A stretch of DNA of 10,000 nt from Asticcacaulis sp. (GCF_020217185.1 NZ_JAIWNX010000195.1:1-10000), one strand, 5' to 3'; counted from the stretch's first letter, positions 1 through 7,510 are shown. The notes: generated by a model from the letters alone, not told the origin. Made by a program: numbers and translations.

Positions 1-1667
1 TGTCCACCGGTCGTCTCGATATCGACCACCGTATAGACCTGATCCGGATCGGGGCTGAAGGCGACGCGCAGTATGCCGGCCTCAAATCCCGCCTGCCGCA
101 GCAGGTTGAGCCTTGCCAGTTGATGCCGGCGCACCTGATCGCCTTCGCCCTTGACCTCGATAAATTTGACGCCGCCCGAACCGATGAGCAGCAGGTCAGG
201 AAAGCCGTCGCGCAAGCCCTGAAAATCGCTGCACAGGGCCGCCATTATGTCACGCACGGCCTTTCGCGGGGCGGCGCTCAGAAAGTCACGCAGCAGGTTC
301 CCTAAACCCGGCCACCAGCCGAAGACGCCATTCTCACGGCCTTCGTGGCGGGCGAGTGGATCGGCAATCAGCGGCCACGCGCGGCCTGTTTCCAACGCGC
401 CCAGACGCTCTGTCACGGCGTGCGGGAACAGGGCGGTGAAGCGATTGTCTTTCAGGGCCTGCGGCATCCAGTCGAATTCCGAGGCCAGCGATCCCGGCTG
501 CTCAAACAGTTCGTCCCAGAACAGCAGACCGAACAGGGCCGGCCACAGGCCGTTTTCGACGTGGTGCGCCGTCCAGCCCTGCGCCTCGTAATGGCGGATG
601 GCCGCCAGCTCCGGCAGGCCGCGATAGAGGTCATCGGCACCGATCTCTTCACCGTTGCGCAGCAGGTCGGTAAACGCACTGGTGCGTTTCTTGCCGAACT
701 TGCGGCGGTAAAAGTCGTCGGCGAACAGGAAGGCCTCATCGTGCGCCGGGGCGTCGAGCATGGCCTCCAGCAGGCCCAGCACGCGCTCTGTCTCGCCCCG
801 CCCGTGCAGCAACCGGATGGTGCGTTCCTGACTCTCGAACAGGCCCGATTGCGCGTAAAAACCGATGGCCTGATCCGTGTCCTTCCGGCGTTCAAAGAAG
901 CGCCCCAGATCGTGCATCAGCCGGTCGCGCAGGCCTTCGACAAACGGCGTGGCGGGGGTGGGCAGGGTATCGGCGCGTTCGGCCAGTCGCTGATAATCCT
1001 CTGGCGTCGCCCCCTTTAACGACCGTAGCGCCTGCGTATAGGCGTGGCCGCCCAGCGCCTCCTCACGGCTGACGAAACGCGCCTGATAGGCCGTCTGGCC
1101 GCGCACCGAGACGACGCCCAGATCCCGCAGGGTAAAGGCCGTCAGATTGTCGCTCAGCTTGCCGAAATAGAGGTAGAGCAGGAAGCCCACCGTCTCCCGA
1201 TGCCCCGGCACCCAGGTGGTCTGTGAAAAGCCCGCAGCGAAATCGTCAAACGGCAAGGCCGCCTCGACCGCCCGTGCCACCTGGGCTTTCGACCACTGGC
1301 GCGACAGGGGGATGTCATGGTCACGCGCCATCTGCTCCAGCACGGGCCGCGTCAGGGTATCGAGCCATGACCGGTAATCTTCGGCGCAAGCGCGACGCGC
1401 GAACCCGGCCTCGGCCAGTTCCTCCAGCCGCCACTCGATCTCAGCGATCTCGGCATAGACGAGGTCAGCGGCCGTAAACACCGGCCGTTTGCGGTTCGAC
1501 ATGCGGATAAACAGGCACTGCGCCTCAAGGCTCAGACCCGTAAAATCCGCAATGAAGTTGTGTTCAGTCTCACCCAGTACGCTGGCATAGACCTCGCGCA
1601 CAAAGGCCAGCATTTCGCTGAAATGCGCGTGGTAATAGGTCGGCGGCAGGACAGGAAAACGCGACAT
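1..1667 (-). CDS. FAN1-family VRR-NUC nuclease, 3'-truncated by window edge, apparently fused to a DEDDh exonuclease domain
   Basis: I translated the minus strand from the ATG at 1667 to the window edge: 555 uninterrupted codons, no stop. The start is well fixed: AAGG lies 6 bases before the ATG, and an in-frame TGA (1686-1688) lies just upstream with no other start between. FAN1 enzymes are structure-specific 5'-flap endonucleases/5'-3' exonucleases that unhook interstrand crosslinks. Visible FAN1 hallmarks are an N-terminal helical domain (about 8-90), a SAP-like DNA-binding segment (about 103-138), the YLYFGKL...LTAFTLRDLG block (165-184), a TPR-like helical middle (about 250-350), and a C-terminal VRR-NUC PD-(D/E)xK domain. 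Likely metal and catalytic residues are E371 (in HHVENGLW, before LFGLLFWD), D491 (GFPDLLL), and E504/K506 (FIEVKGEGD). After the domain should end, the chain continues to YTVVDIETTGG (545-555), with D549/E551 matching exonuclease motif I of DnaQ-like proteins. FAN1 assignment is firm; the fusion is inferred from the last residues. Confidence 0.9.
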   Translation of the reverse strand, partial: MSRFPVLPPTYYHAHFSEMLAFVREVYASVLGETEHNFIADFTGLSLEAQCLFIRMSNRKRPVFTAADLVYAEIAEIEWRLEELAEAGFARRACAEDYRSWLDTLTRPVLEQMARDHDIPLSRQWSKAQVARAVEAALPFDDFAAGFSQTTWVPGHRETVGFLLYLYFGKLSDNLTAFTLRDLGVVSVRGQTAYQARFVSREEALGGHAYTQALRSLKGATPEDYQRLAERADTLPTPATPFVEGLRDRLMHDLGRFFERRKDTDQAIGFYAQSGLFESQERTIRLLHGRGETERVLGLLEAMLDAPAHDEAFLFADDFYRRKFGKKRTSAFTDLLRNGEEIGADDLYRGLPELAAIRHYEAQGWTAHHVENGLWPALFGLLFWDELFEQPGSLASEFDWMPQALKDNRFTALFPHAVTERLGALETGRAWPLIADPLARHEGRENGVFGWWPGLGNLLRDFLSAAPRKAVRDIMAALCSDFQGLRDGFPDLLLIGSGGVKFIEVKGEGDQVRRHQLARLNLLRQAGFEAGILRVAFSPDPDQVYTVVDIETTGG

Positions 1668-1673
1668 GATCGA

Positions 1674-1679
1674 CCTTCT
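1674..1679 (-). promoter_or_regulatory. Ribosome binding site of the FAN1-family gene
   Basis: AGAAGG reads on the minus strand with a 6-base spacer to the ATG at 1667. With the in-frame TGA at 1686-1688 it fixes the start codon. Confidence 0.7.
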
Positions 1680-1692
1680 GGCGTGTCATCAT

Positions 1693-1707
1693 GTTCTTTA
1701 TATGTTC
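1693..1707 (-). promoter_or_regulatory. LexA (SOS) box, alphaproteobacterial GTTC-N7-GTTC type
   Basis: The plus strand reads GTTC-TTTATAT-GTTC (GAAC-ATATAAA-GAAC on the coding strand). This is an exact match to the direct-repeat operator known for LexA in Alphaproteobacteria, including Caulobacter. It lies in the only gap before the FAN1-family gene, 26-40 bases from its ATG. Its AT-only spacer stands out in this GC-rich DNA and coincides with a -10-like TATAAA, so bound LexA would block polymerase directly. The match is seen in the sequence; LexA control of the DNA-repair gene is inferred. Confidence 0.75.
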
Positions 1708-1723
1708 CGGCCTCGCCGCGCAA
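1697..1723 (-). promoter_or_regulatory. Possible promoter of the FAN1-family gene
   Basis: On the minus strand TTGCGC (1718-1723) is followed after 15 bases by TATAAA (1697-1702). The -10 is good. The -35 is only a partial match to TTGACA and the spacer is short. A start site near 1690 would leave a leader of roughly 20-25 bases before the ATG. Position and the overlapping SOS box make a promoter here plausible, but the exact -35 is uncertain. Confidence 0.45.
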
Positions 1724-1735
1724 GCCGTCGCGACG
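1714..1735 (-). terminator. GC-rich hairpin after tadC, possible weak terminator or attenuator
   Basis: Directly after the tadC stop codon the minus strand can fold CGTCGCG (1729-1735) onto CGCGGCG (1714-1720). That is a 7-bp stem with one G-T wobble and an 8-base loop. No T-run follows, so it is not a canonical intrinsic terminator. It could slow read-through from the pilus operon or be chance in GC-rich DNA. The downstream arm overlaps the proposed -35 of the next gene. Confidence 0.2.
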
Positions 1736-1736
1736 T

Positions 1737-2717
1737 CTACTTCTTATGCATCATGTCCATGATGTTGAGAATGGCCGGGCCCAGAATGACGACAAACAGC
1801 ACGGGCAGAAAGAAGACGATCATCGGCACGGTCAGCTGTGCGGGCAGGGCCGCCCCCTTCTTTTCCGCCGCCGACAGGCGCAGCTCGCGGTTTTCCTTGG
1901 CCATGACGCGCAGCGCCGTGCCGAGCGGTGTGCCGTACTTTTCGGCCTGAATCATCGCCGTACAGACGGACTTGATGCCCGGATAGTTGGTGCGGCGCGC
2001 CAGCCCCTCATAGGCCATGCGGCGTTCGGGCAGGTAGGACAGCTCCGCCACCAACAGAGACAGTTCTTCAGCCAGTTCGATGGAGGCCGAACCGATTTCC
2101 TGCGACACTTTTTGCAGGGCGGCTTCGATCGACATGCCCGCTTCGACGCAGATCAGCAGCAGGTCAAGCGCATCGGGAAAGGCGGCGACGATCGAGGCGC
2201 GGCGCTTGGAGGCGGCATTGCTGATATAGATGTTGGGTGCGTAATAACCCGCAACGAACATGGCAACGCAGATCAGCAGCTTGATGTTCTGCGGCTGACC
2301 GAAATCGTTGACCACATTGATGTAGAAGGCCGCAAACGCCCCCAGAACGAAGGGCATCAGGAAACGGAAGAAGTAGAAGGTGGTGACCGGTTTGGGGCCG
2401 CGGAAGCCCGCCATGGCCAGCTTGTCCACCACCTTGGGGTCTTCGAGCAGGGTCTTCAGATTCAGGCGATCGACGATGCGCTTATAGAGGCTTTCATCGG
2501 TTTGACGCAGGCCGCTGTTGCCGGATTGAACCATGGACTGACGGGCCTGCCGGCGCAGTTCTTCGCGGCGTTGCGCCACGGCCTTCATCCGCTTGTCCAG
2601 TTGCTCACCGGACAGGGACGAACGCATCAGCGTCAGCACGGCGAAGAACGCCAGTATCGCAACCACCACGGCGATCAGATTGGCCGGTTGCATCAGGGTG
2701 TAGGCCAGGTCTTTCAT
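1737..2717 (-). CDS. tadC: Tad pilus inner-membrane platform protein TadC (CpaH)
   Basis: A 326-residue type II secretion F (T2SSF) family membrane protein, the second of two paralogous platform proteins that anchor the CpaF ATPase and pilus base in the inner membrane. Hydrophobic segments are visible at about 13-31, 115-135, 145-165 and 295-318. The T2SSF domain covers about 180-310, with the family-typical FPDALDLLLICVEAGMSIEAAL block (180-200). The closing AEKKGAALPAQL then LTVPMIVFFLPVLF membrane segment is characteristic of TadC. The segment between the first membrane helix and residue 80 is strongly basic and probably cytoplasmic. Translation starts 16 bases after the tadB stop, with GGGTGA upstream of the ATG as a modest Shine-Dalgarno. 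It is the last pilus gene of the operon in this window, and its length is normal for the family. Confidence 0.95.
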   Translation of the reverse strand: MKDLAYTLMQPANLIAVVVAILAFFAVLTLMRSSLSGEQLDKRMKAVAQRREELRRQARQSMVQSGNSGLRQTDESLYKRIVDRLNLKTLLEDPKVVDKLAMAGFRGPKPVTTFYFFRFLMPFVLGAFAAFYINVVNDFGQPQNIKLLICVAMFVAGYYAPNIYISNAASKRRASIVAAFPDALDLLLICVEAGMSIEAALQKVSQEIGSASIELAEELSLLVAELSYLPERRMAYEGLARRTNYPGIKSVCTAMIQAEKYGTPLGTALRVMAKENRELRLSAAEKKGAALPAQLTVPMIVFFLPVLFVVILGPAILNIMDMMHKK

Positions 2718-2733
2718 CTGAAAATCACCCGCC

Positions 2734-3714
2734 TTAGAATTTGAAATTGATCATTTTGCGCATCATCAGGATGCCGGAGGCCATCCACACGGCCCCGCCC
2801 AGCAGCATCAGATTGCCGCGTGGATCAGACAGAAGCGGCGCCATATAGCCGGGATTGGTGATGTAGATCATGGTGCCGACGCCCGGCGGCAGGACGCCAA
2901 TGATACAGGCCGAGGCGACGGCTTCGGACGACAGGGCCTTGATCTTTTCGCGCATCATGCGCCGTGAACGCAGGACGTGCGACAGGTTGCCCAGCGCTTC
3001 GGCCAGATTGCCGCCGGTCTTTTGCTGGATGGCGATGACGATGGTGAAAAAGCGCAGTTCCGGGGTCGGCATGCGCTCGCACATTTTTTCGAGCGCCATG
3101 TCCAGCCCCATGCCGATGGCGATGTTTTCGTTCAGGCGCTGAAACTCCGGCCCCAGAGGCGCGGGCAGTTCTCTGGCGATGACCTTCAGGCCGTCATGGA
3201 CCGGCAGGCCCGACTTGATACCGCGCACCAGGATGTCGATGGCGTCGGCAAAGCTGGCGGTGAATTTGGTGATGCGGCGCTTGGCCAGAAATGACAGAAC
3301 CCAGCGCGGCGCGCCATAGCCAAAGGCGAAACCGGCACCCAGCGCCGCCAGAGCGTTTCGGCTGACGACGAGGACGATCACCGCCGCGATCAGGCCCCCG
3401 GCAACGGACCAAATCCAGAAGGTTTTCACATTGGGGGTGAGGCCTGCGTGCTGCAAACGCGCCGTCAGTGACAGACGCGCCTTGCGTTCGCGCTGCTCGG
3501 ATTCCTTGAGTTGCAGCAAAATCTGCTTGCGGCGCTCCTCAGGGGTGCGGCTGGCGGCGGTGCGCTGGCTCTTGCGCTTGGCGGCCGAGGTGGCGCCTAC
3601 CGCGATGGCCTGCGCGCGCTTGGTCGCAACCTCGGAGCCGCCACCACCGGTCAGCACGAAGCCGAGCGACGCGAGGATAACAAAGCTCAGAAAGGCGATG
3701 AGGACGATCATCAT
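2734..3714 (-). CDS. tadB: Tad pilus inner-membrane platform protein TadB (CpaG)
   Basis: A 326-residue T2SSF-family membrane protein, partner of TadC in the inner-membrane platform. An N-terminal membrane helix (3-22) is followed by a Gly stretch and a long basic, charged segment (about 31-82), probably cytoplasmic. A membrane pair follows at about 99-137. The T2SSF domain (about 152-275) contains FADAIDILVRGIKSGLPV and the well-conserved block around IAIQQKTGGNLAEALGNLS (227-245). C-terminal membrane helices lie at about 265-285 and 302-317. The gene starts with tandem ATGs (3709-3714), 36 bases after cpaF, the widest gap in the operon. Only a weak GGTGA precedes the start. It shares family and length with TadC but differs clearly in sequence, as usual for this pair. 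Confidence 0.95.
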   Translation of the reverse strand: MMIVLIAFLSFVILASLGFVLTGGGGSEVATKRAQAIAVGATSAAKRKSQRTAASRTPEERRKQILLQLKESEQRERKARLSLTARLQHAGLTPNVKTFWIWSVAGGLIAAVIVLVVSRNALAALGAGFAFGYGAPRWVLSFLAKRRITKFTASFADAIDILVRGIKSGLPVHDGLKVIARELPAPLGPEFQRLNENIAIGMGLDMALEKMCERMPTPELRFFTIVIAIQQKTGGNLAEALGNLSHVLRSRRMMREKIKALSSEAVASACIIGVLPPGVGTMIYITNPGYMAPLLSDPRGNLMLLGGAVWMASGILMMRKMINFKF

Positions 3715-3750
3715 AGCCGGTCACCGGCTTCACAGAAGGAGATGACGGGC

Positions 3751-5367
3751 TTATTCCGCAGCATCGAGCGCCTCCGCCAGTTCGCGCTCCAGACCATAAT
3801 AACGCGCGCGGTCCCAGAAGCGCGGACGACCGATCCCGGTCGAACGGTGGCGACCGATGATCTTGCCTTCCTTGTTTTCGCCCTCGATCTCGTACAGGAA
3901 CAGGTCCTGGGTGATGATGACGTCGCCTTCAAGGCCCAGCACTTCGGTAATGTGGGTAATGCGGCGTGAACCGTCGCGCAGGCGGGCGGCCTGAACAATG
4001 ATGTCCACCGAGCCCACGATCATTTCGCGAATGGTGCGCGACGGCAGGCCATAACCGCCCATGGTGATCATCGATTCCAGACGCGAAATGGCTTCGCGCG
4101 GGGAGTTGGCGTGCAGCGTGCCCATAGAGCCGTCGTGGCCGGTGTTCATGGCCTGCAGGAGGTCGAAGGCCTCTGGGCCGCGCACTTCGCCGACGATGAT
4201 GCGCTCAGGACGCATCCGCAGACAGTTCTTGACCAGATCACGCATGGTGATCGCGCCCTGACCTTCGAGGTTGGGCGGACGGGTTTCCAGACGCACCACA
4301 TGCGGCTGCTGAAGTTGCAGTTCGGCGGCGTCTTCACAGGTGATGACGCGCTCGGTCGGGTCGATGAAGGCCGTCATGGTGTTGAGCAGCGTCGTCTTGC
4401 CCGAACCCGTACCGCCGGAGATCAGCACGTTACAGCGCGACGCCCCGATGACCCCCAGTACGCGCGCCCCTTCCGGACTGATGGAGCCGAACTCCACCAG
4501 ATTGCGCATGGTCAGCTTGTCTTTTTTGAACTTCCGGATGGTGAGCGTCGGGCCATCGAGCGCCAGGGGCGGCGCGATGACGTTAACGCGCGAACCGTCC
4601 GGCAGACGGGCGTCACAGATGGGCGAGCTTTCATCGACGCGGCGACCGACCTGCGACACGATGCGCTGACAGATGTTCATCAACTGCCCATTGTCGCGGA
4701 AGCGAACATTGGTCAGTTGCACCTTGCCGGAGACTTCGATGAAGACGCGGCCGGCGCCATTGACCATGATGTCGGCGATGTCGTCGCGCGCCAGCAGTGG
4801 TTCGAGCGGCCCATAGCCCAGAACGTCATTGATGATGTCCTGAACCAGCGCGTCCTGCTCGGCGATGGACATGGAGACGTTCTTGATCGTCACCAGTTCC
4901 GAGACGATGTCGCGGATTTCCTCTGATGCCGCCTTTTGGTCCAGTTGCGCCAGTTGCGACAGGTCGATGGTGTTCAGAAGCGCGTTGAAGATCGCTGTCT
5001 TGGTGGCGTGATAATAGTCCGATTGCTCGCGCACGATCTCGGTAACCGCCTGCGCCTTGTGCATCTGGTCGATACCGGCGGCCAGCTTGCCGCCCTTGAC
5101 GGCGGGCTTGTCGCTGCTGCGGCGGTCTTCGCTGGCCTGAGGGGTGTCGGCCAAGCCCTGCGGGCGCGTAGCGATATCGCCGGCTGGCTTGGCAGGCGGT
5201 GGCGCACCCTTGATGTCCTTGGGCTTATCAGCGGAGGCGTTGCCACCACCCAGCGCCTGAGGGCGCATCTGTGCGGCGGCCTGCGCGCCCGGTGACGGGG
5301 CGGCCGCGCGCGCGGCGCCGAAGCCGGCAGGCTTACCCGATGAATCCGTGGGGCGCTTTCCGAACAC
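3751..5367 (-). CDS. cpaF: Tad pilus assembly ATPase CpaF (TadA)
   Basis: A 538-residue secretion ATPase of the VirB11/GspE-like family that hexamerises at the inner membrane and powers Tad pilus assembly, and in some systems retraction. All signature motifs are intact: Walker A GGTGSGKT (318-325, K324), the Asp box around CEDAAELQL (E345, D346), Walker [13 protein letters not shown] (389-400, E394), and the His box [14 protein letters not shown] (409-422, H411 and H419). The N-terminal half of the enzyme (about 170-300) carries the usual YGPLEPLL and DGSRVNVI blocks. Residues 1-100 are a low-complexity Ala/Pro/Gly/Lys-rich tail, probably disordered. The start is GTG: minus-strand GAGG overlaps the cpaE stop and sits 7 bases before it. 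It is the engine for the TadB/TadC platform encoded next. Confidence 0.97.
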   Translation of the reverse strand: MFGKRPTDSSGKPAGFGAARAAAPSPGAQAAAQMRPQALGGGNASADKPKDIKGAPPPAKPAGDIATRPQGLADTPQASEDRRSSDKPAVKGGKLAAGIDQMHKAQAVTEIVREQSDYYHATKTAIFNALLNTIDLSQLAQLDQKAASEEIRDIVSELVTIKNVSMSIAEQDALVQDIINDVLGYGPLEPLLARDDIADIMVNGAGRVFIEVSGKVQLTNVRFRDNGQLMNICQRIVSQVGRRVDESSPICDARLPDGSRVNVIAPPLALDGPTLTIRKFKKDKLTMRNLVEFGSISPEGARVLGVIGASRCNVLISGGTGSGKTTLLNTMTAFIDPTERVITCEDAAELQLQQPHVVRLETRPPNLEGQGAITMRDLVKNCLRMRPERIIVGEVRGPEAFDLLQAMNTGHDGSMGTLHANSPREAISRLESMITMGGYGLPSRTIREMIVGSVDIIVQAARLRDGSRRITHITEVLGLEGDVIITQDLFLYEIEGENKEGKIIGRHRSTGIGRPRFWDRARYYGLERELAEALDAAE

Positions 5368-5374
5368 CTGTCAG

Positions 5375-5378
5375 CCTC
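5375..5378 (-). promoter_or_regulatory. Ribosome binding site that supports the cpaF GTG start
   Basis: GAGG on the minus strand overlaps the cpaE TGA stop (5377-5379) and lies 7 bases before the cpaF GTG (5365-5367). It supports that start and suggests coupled translation of cpaE and cpaF. Confidence 0.65.
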
Positions 5379-6816
5379 ACTTCTTCTTCGGGAAGAATTT
5401 CCCGATCAGCGAGGTGGAGGCCGCCTTCTTTTTCGTTTCCGCAGTGCGGCCGGTGATGGTGGTGGTCAGGGTCAGAAGCGCCTCGTGCGCCTTGGACGCC
5501 GGGGCGCATTCGCCGATCATCTGGCCGTTATTGGCGGCCTGACCGAAGGTCTTGGCATCGAAGGCGATGGTGCAGGCGGGGGCAACCCCCAGGGCCGCCG
5601 TGAAGTCCTTGACCGGGATTTCCGGACGGCCCGGCATATCGACCTGATTGAGGACGACGCGCGGCGGGTTATCGTTCGGGCGGAAGGATTTCAGCAGTTC
5701 GATCAGGTTCTTGGCATTGCGCAGACTGGCAAGGTCCGGTGTCGCGACGATCACCACCTCATCGGCGGCGATCAGGCATTTCTTCAGCCACGGCGTCCAC
5801 ACGTGCGGCAGGTCCATCACGATGAACGGCGCGACGGAACGCACCTTGCGCGTCACCTCTTCGAAGGCCTCCTCATCGGCCAGATAGTCCTGATCGAGCG
5901 AGGCCGGGGCCGAGAACAGCGACAGGCGTTCGGTACAGCGCGTCAGCATACGGTCCAGCAGCACCTGATCGAGGCGGTCGGGCTCGTTCAGAGCGTCGGC
6001 CATGCCTTGCAGCGGGTCCTGATTGAAGTCGAGCCCGGCGGTGCCAAACGGCAGATCGTAATCGGCAATGACCGTATTGGCCTGCATCACTTCCGACAGG
6101 CTGTGCGCGAAATTATGCGCCAGAACGGAGGAGCCGGCCCCGCCGCGCGCGCCGATAAAGGCAATGGCGCGGCCGACGAACGGCGTTTCCGGATCGTTAA
6201 ACAGGGTAGAGATGGATTTGATCAGTTGCAGCGGCTTGACCGGTGCGACCATGTATTCCGACACACCCTGACGGATCAGTTCGCGGTACAGAGAAATGTC
6301 GTTGTGCGCGCCGATCACGACCACCTTGGTATTGGTGTCGCAGACTTCGGCCAGCCGCCCAAGCTGTTCCAGCAGACCATGCGCCGCCTGCTTCGATTCG
6401 ACGATCAGCAGCGACGGAGTCGGTTCGTGCTGATAGACAGCGATGGCTTCTTCGATGCCACCGCGGCGGACCAGCGACTGGGCACGCGCCATGCGACGGT
6501 CGAGAGCCGCCGTGTCGCAGGCCTGAAGCGTTGCGTCATTTTCGGGGAAGAAGTGGATGCCGATGCGCGGGATGGATACCGCACCGAGTTCATCCGTGGG
6601 CTCGACGGCGGCGAAACTGGCGGCGGTCAGGGCCTGACGCGGCAGACCCGGCGCGGGCGTCAGCGGGTGCAGATCCTCTTCGGGCAGATCCTCGAAAGGG
6701 TCGCCCAGATCAAGGGCATCTGCCGCCTCGTAATTCTGGGTGAAGCTGTCGTCGGCGTCGTCGAAGCTGTCGAACGGGTCGGTCTGTCTGGCAGTAGAGG
6801 ACATGGACGGGCTCAC
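5377..6816 (-). CDS. cpaE: CpaE/TadZ, MinD/ParA-like Tad pilus localisation factor with degenerate P-loop
   Basis: A 479-residue protein of the CpaE/TadZ family, which places the Tad machine at its cellular site (the pole in Caulobacter). Residues 1-55 are strongly acidic (DDADD, PFEDLPEED) and look disordered. A receiver-like domain without obvious phosphorylation chemistry spans about 83-210, and a ParA/MinD-type domain about 216-450. The P-loop reads GARGGAGSS (222-230): R224 replaces the usual signature Lys and S229 the ATP-binding Lys of KGGxGK[S/T]. The DxDLPFG switch-like motif (252-258) and VMDLPH Walker B-like strand (333-338) remain. The C-terminus is basic (FFPKKK). It starts at a GTG overlapping the cpaD stop by 4 bases (GTGA), with AGG 7 bases upstream. 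An in-frame ATG four codons on (6804) is the alternative start. ATP hydrolysis is doubtful; the family assignment is not. Confidence 0.93.
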   Translation of the reverse strand: MSPSMSSTARQTDPFDSFDDADDSFTQNYEAADALDLGDPFEDLPEEDLHPLTPAPGLPRQALTAASFAAVEPTDELGAVSIPRIGIHFFPENDATLQACDTAALDRRMARAQSLVRRGGIEEAIAVYQHEPTPSLLIVESKQAAHGLLEQLGRLAEVCDTNTKVVVIGAHNDISLYRELIRQGVSEYMVAPVKPLQLIKSISTLFNDPETPFVGRAIAFIGARGGAGSSVLAHNFAHSLSEVMQANTVIADYDLPFGTAGLDFNQDPLQGMADALNEPDRLDQVLLDRMLTRCTERLSLFSAPASLDQDYLADEEAFEEVTRKVRSVAPFIVMDLPHVWTPWLKKCLIAADEVVIVATPDLASLRNAKNLIELLKSFRPNDNPPRVVLNQVDMPGRPEIPVKDFTAALGVAPACTIAFDAKTFGQAANNGQMIGECAPASKAHEALLTLTTTITGRTAETKKKAASTSLIGKFFPKKK

Positions 6817-7499
6817 TTGATGACCTGGGCGACATTGCTCTTGGCGGCATCATCCTTGGCCGCCGAGGTAACCTCGCCCTTGCGATACTTGTCGATAATG
6901 ATGCTGCGGCGTCCCGCGTCGCCGGGTGTCGCAGGCTGCGGCGCGGCGATATCGCGCGGATCGTCGATCTGCGCCGCCAGATTGGCATTGATGGCGCAGC
7001 CCAGATTCTGAGGCGCGGCATTGTGGCGGGTGGCCGCCAGATTTTCCCATTCCTGATTACAGTCATTGACCACGGCGCGGTATTCCCGCGTGATCAGGCT
7101 GACCACATCGGCCGGCTGGCTTGCGCTGGTCGTTTGCGATACGGCGTGGACGCTGACCTGATGGTCGTTGAAATAGGCGCGAATGGCCGCCCCGGCGCGC
7201 AGGGCGTCGGGCGTATTGGCGGTCAGGATGGTGATGTCCACCGCCTGGCCGCCGTTCCAACTGGCCTTGCGGGCCACCTGATCAAGGGCGCGGCGCTGAT
7301 TTTCGGACAGGCCACTCTTGGGGTGGATCTTGAAATGCAGGGCGTCGGTGCGCGACTCGGCCTGAAGCGGATAATGGTCAAGCGGCGTCGGTGCCAGAGA
7401 CTGAAGGCTGGGCGGGGTGTTTGAGGCGCAGGCCGACAGCAGGGCAGTGCCGAGGACAAGGGCGGTGAGTCTGAAGGTGGCCGGGCGGTTCATGGGCAT
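6813..7499 (-). CDS. cpaD: CpaD, Tad pilus outer-membrane-associated lipoprotein
   Basis: A 228-residue exported lipoprotein. A short basic N-terminus, a hydrophobic core (11-21) and the lipobox LSAC (21-24) predict lipidation at C24. CpaD proteins work with the CpaC secretin at the outer membrane. The mature part has the family's FKIHPKSGLSENQRRALD block (56-73). Its C-terminal signature contains NLGCAINANLAAQIDDPRDI (165-184). Two cysteines, C147 and C168, could pair in the periplasm. The ATG at 7499 lies 11 bases after the cpaC stop; an AGGA formed partly by that stop codon (TAGGA) is its Shine-Dalgarno, implying coupled translation. A second ATG two codons later is possible. The stop overlaps the start of cpaE by 4 bases. 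Confidence 0.92.
   Translation of the reverse strand: MPMNRPATFRLTALVLGTALLSACASNTPPSLQSLAPTPLDHYPLQAESRTDALHFKIHPKSGLSENQRRALDQVARKASWNGGQAVDITILTANTPDALRAGAAIRAYFNDHQVSVHAVSQTTSASQPADVVSLITREYRAVVNDCNQEWENLAATRHNAAPQNLGCAINANLAAQIDDPRDIAAPQPATPGDAGRRSIIIDKYRKGEVTSAAKDDAAKSNVAQVIK
6824..6826 (-). promoter_or_regulatory. Ribosome binding site for the cpaE GTG start
   Basis: AGG on the minus strand lies 7 bases before the GTG at 6814-6816. It favours that start over the ATG at 6804, where only a GAG core is available. The difference is four residues. Confidence 0.4.
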
Positions 7500-7510
7500 G
7501 TCGCGGGTTC

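Noticed and set aside
345..1019. A 224-codon plus-strand frame and a 147-codon minus-strand frame (452-895) in the FAN1 region.
   Set aside because: Both overlap the continuous FAN1-family frame, whose domains and catalytic residues line up end to end. They are out-of-frame shadows.
1727..1736. The perfect 10-base palindrome CGTCGCGACG just after tadC, considered as a separate operator.
   Set aside because: A short GC palindrome is expected by chance here, and it is part of the weak hairpin already listed.
2146..2280. A 15-base sequence (ACGCAGATCAGCAGC) occurring twice, 120 bases apart, inside tadC.
   Set aside because: Both copies encode LLICV in hydrophobic segments, so codon reuse explains them; flanking bases do not match.
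1560..2744. A 394-codon open frame on the plus strand covering tadC.
   Set aside because: Antisense to a clear T2SSF gene. Its translation is low-complexity in His/Gln/Arg/Gly and resembles no family.
4111..4926. A 271-codon plus-strand frame opposite cpaF.
   Set aside because: It lies opposite the most conserved part of the CpaF ATPase and has no family features of its own.
5485..7011. A 508-codon open frame on the plus strand, antisense to cpaE and cpaD.
   Set aside because: It mirrors the codon periodicity of the well-supported minus-strand genes in GC-rich DNA, has no recognisable domain, and is rich in Arg/Gly/His as shadow frames are.
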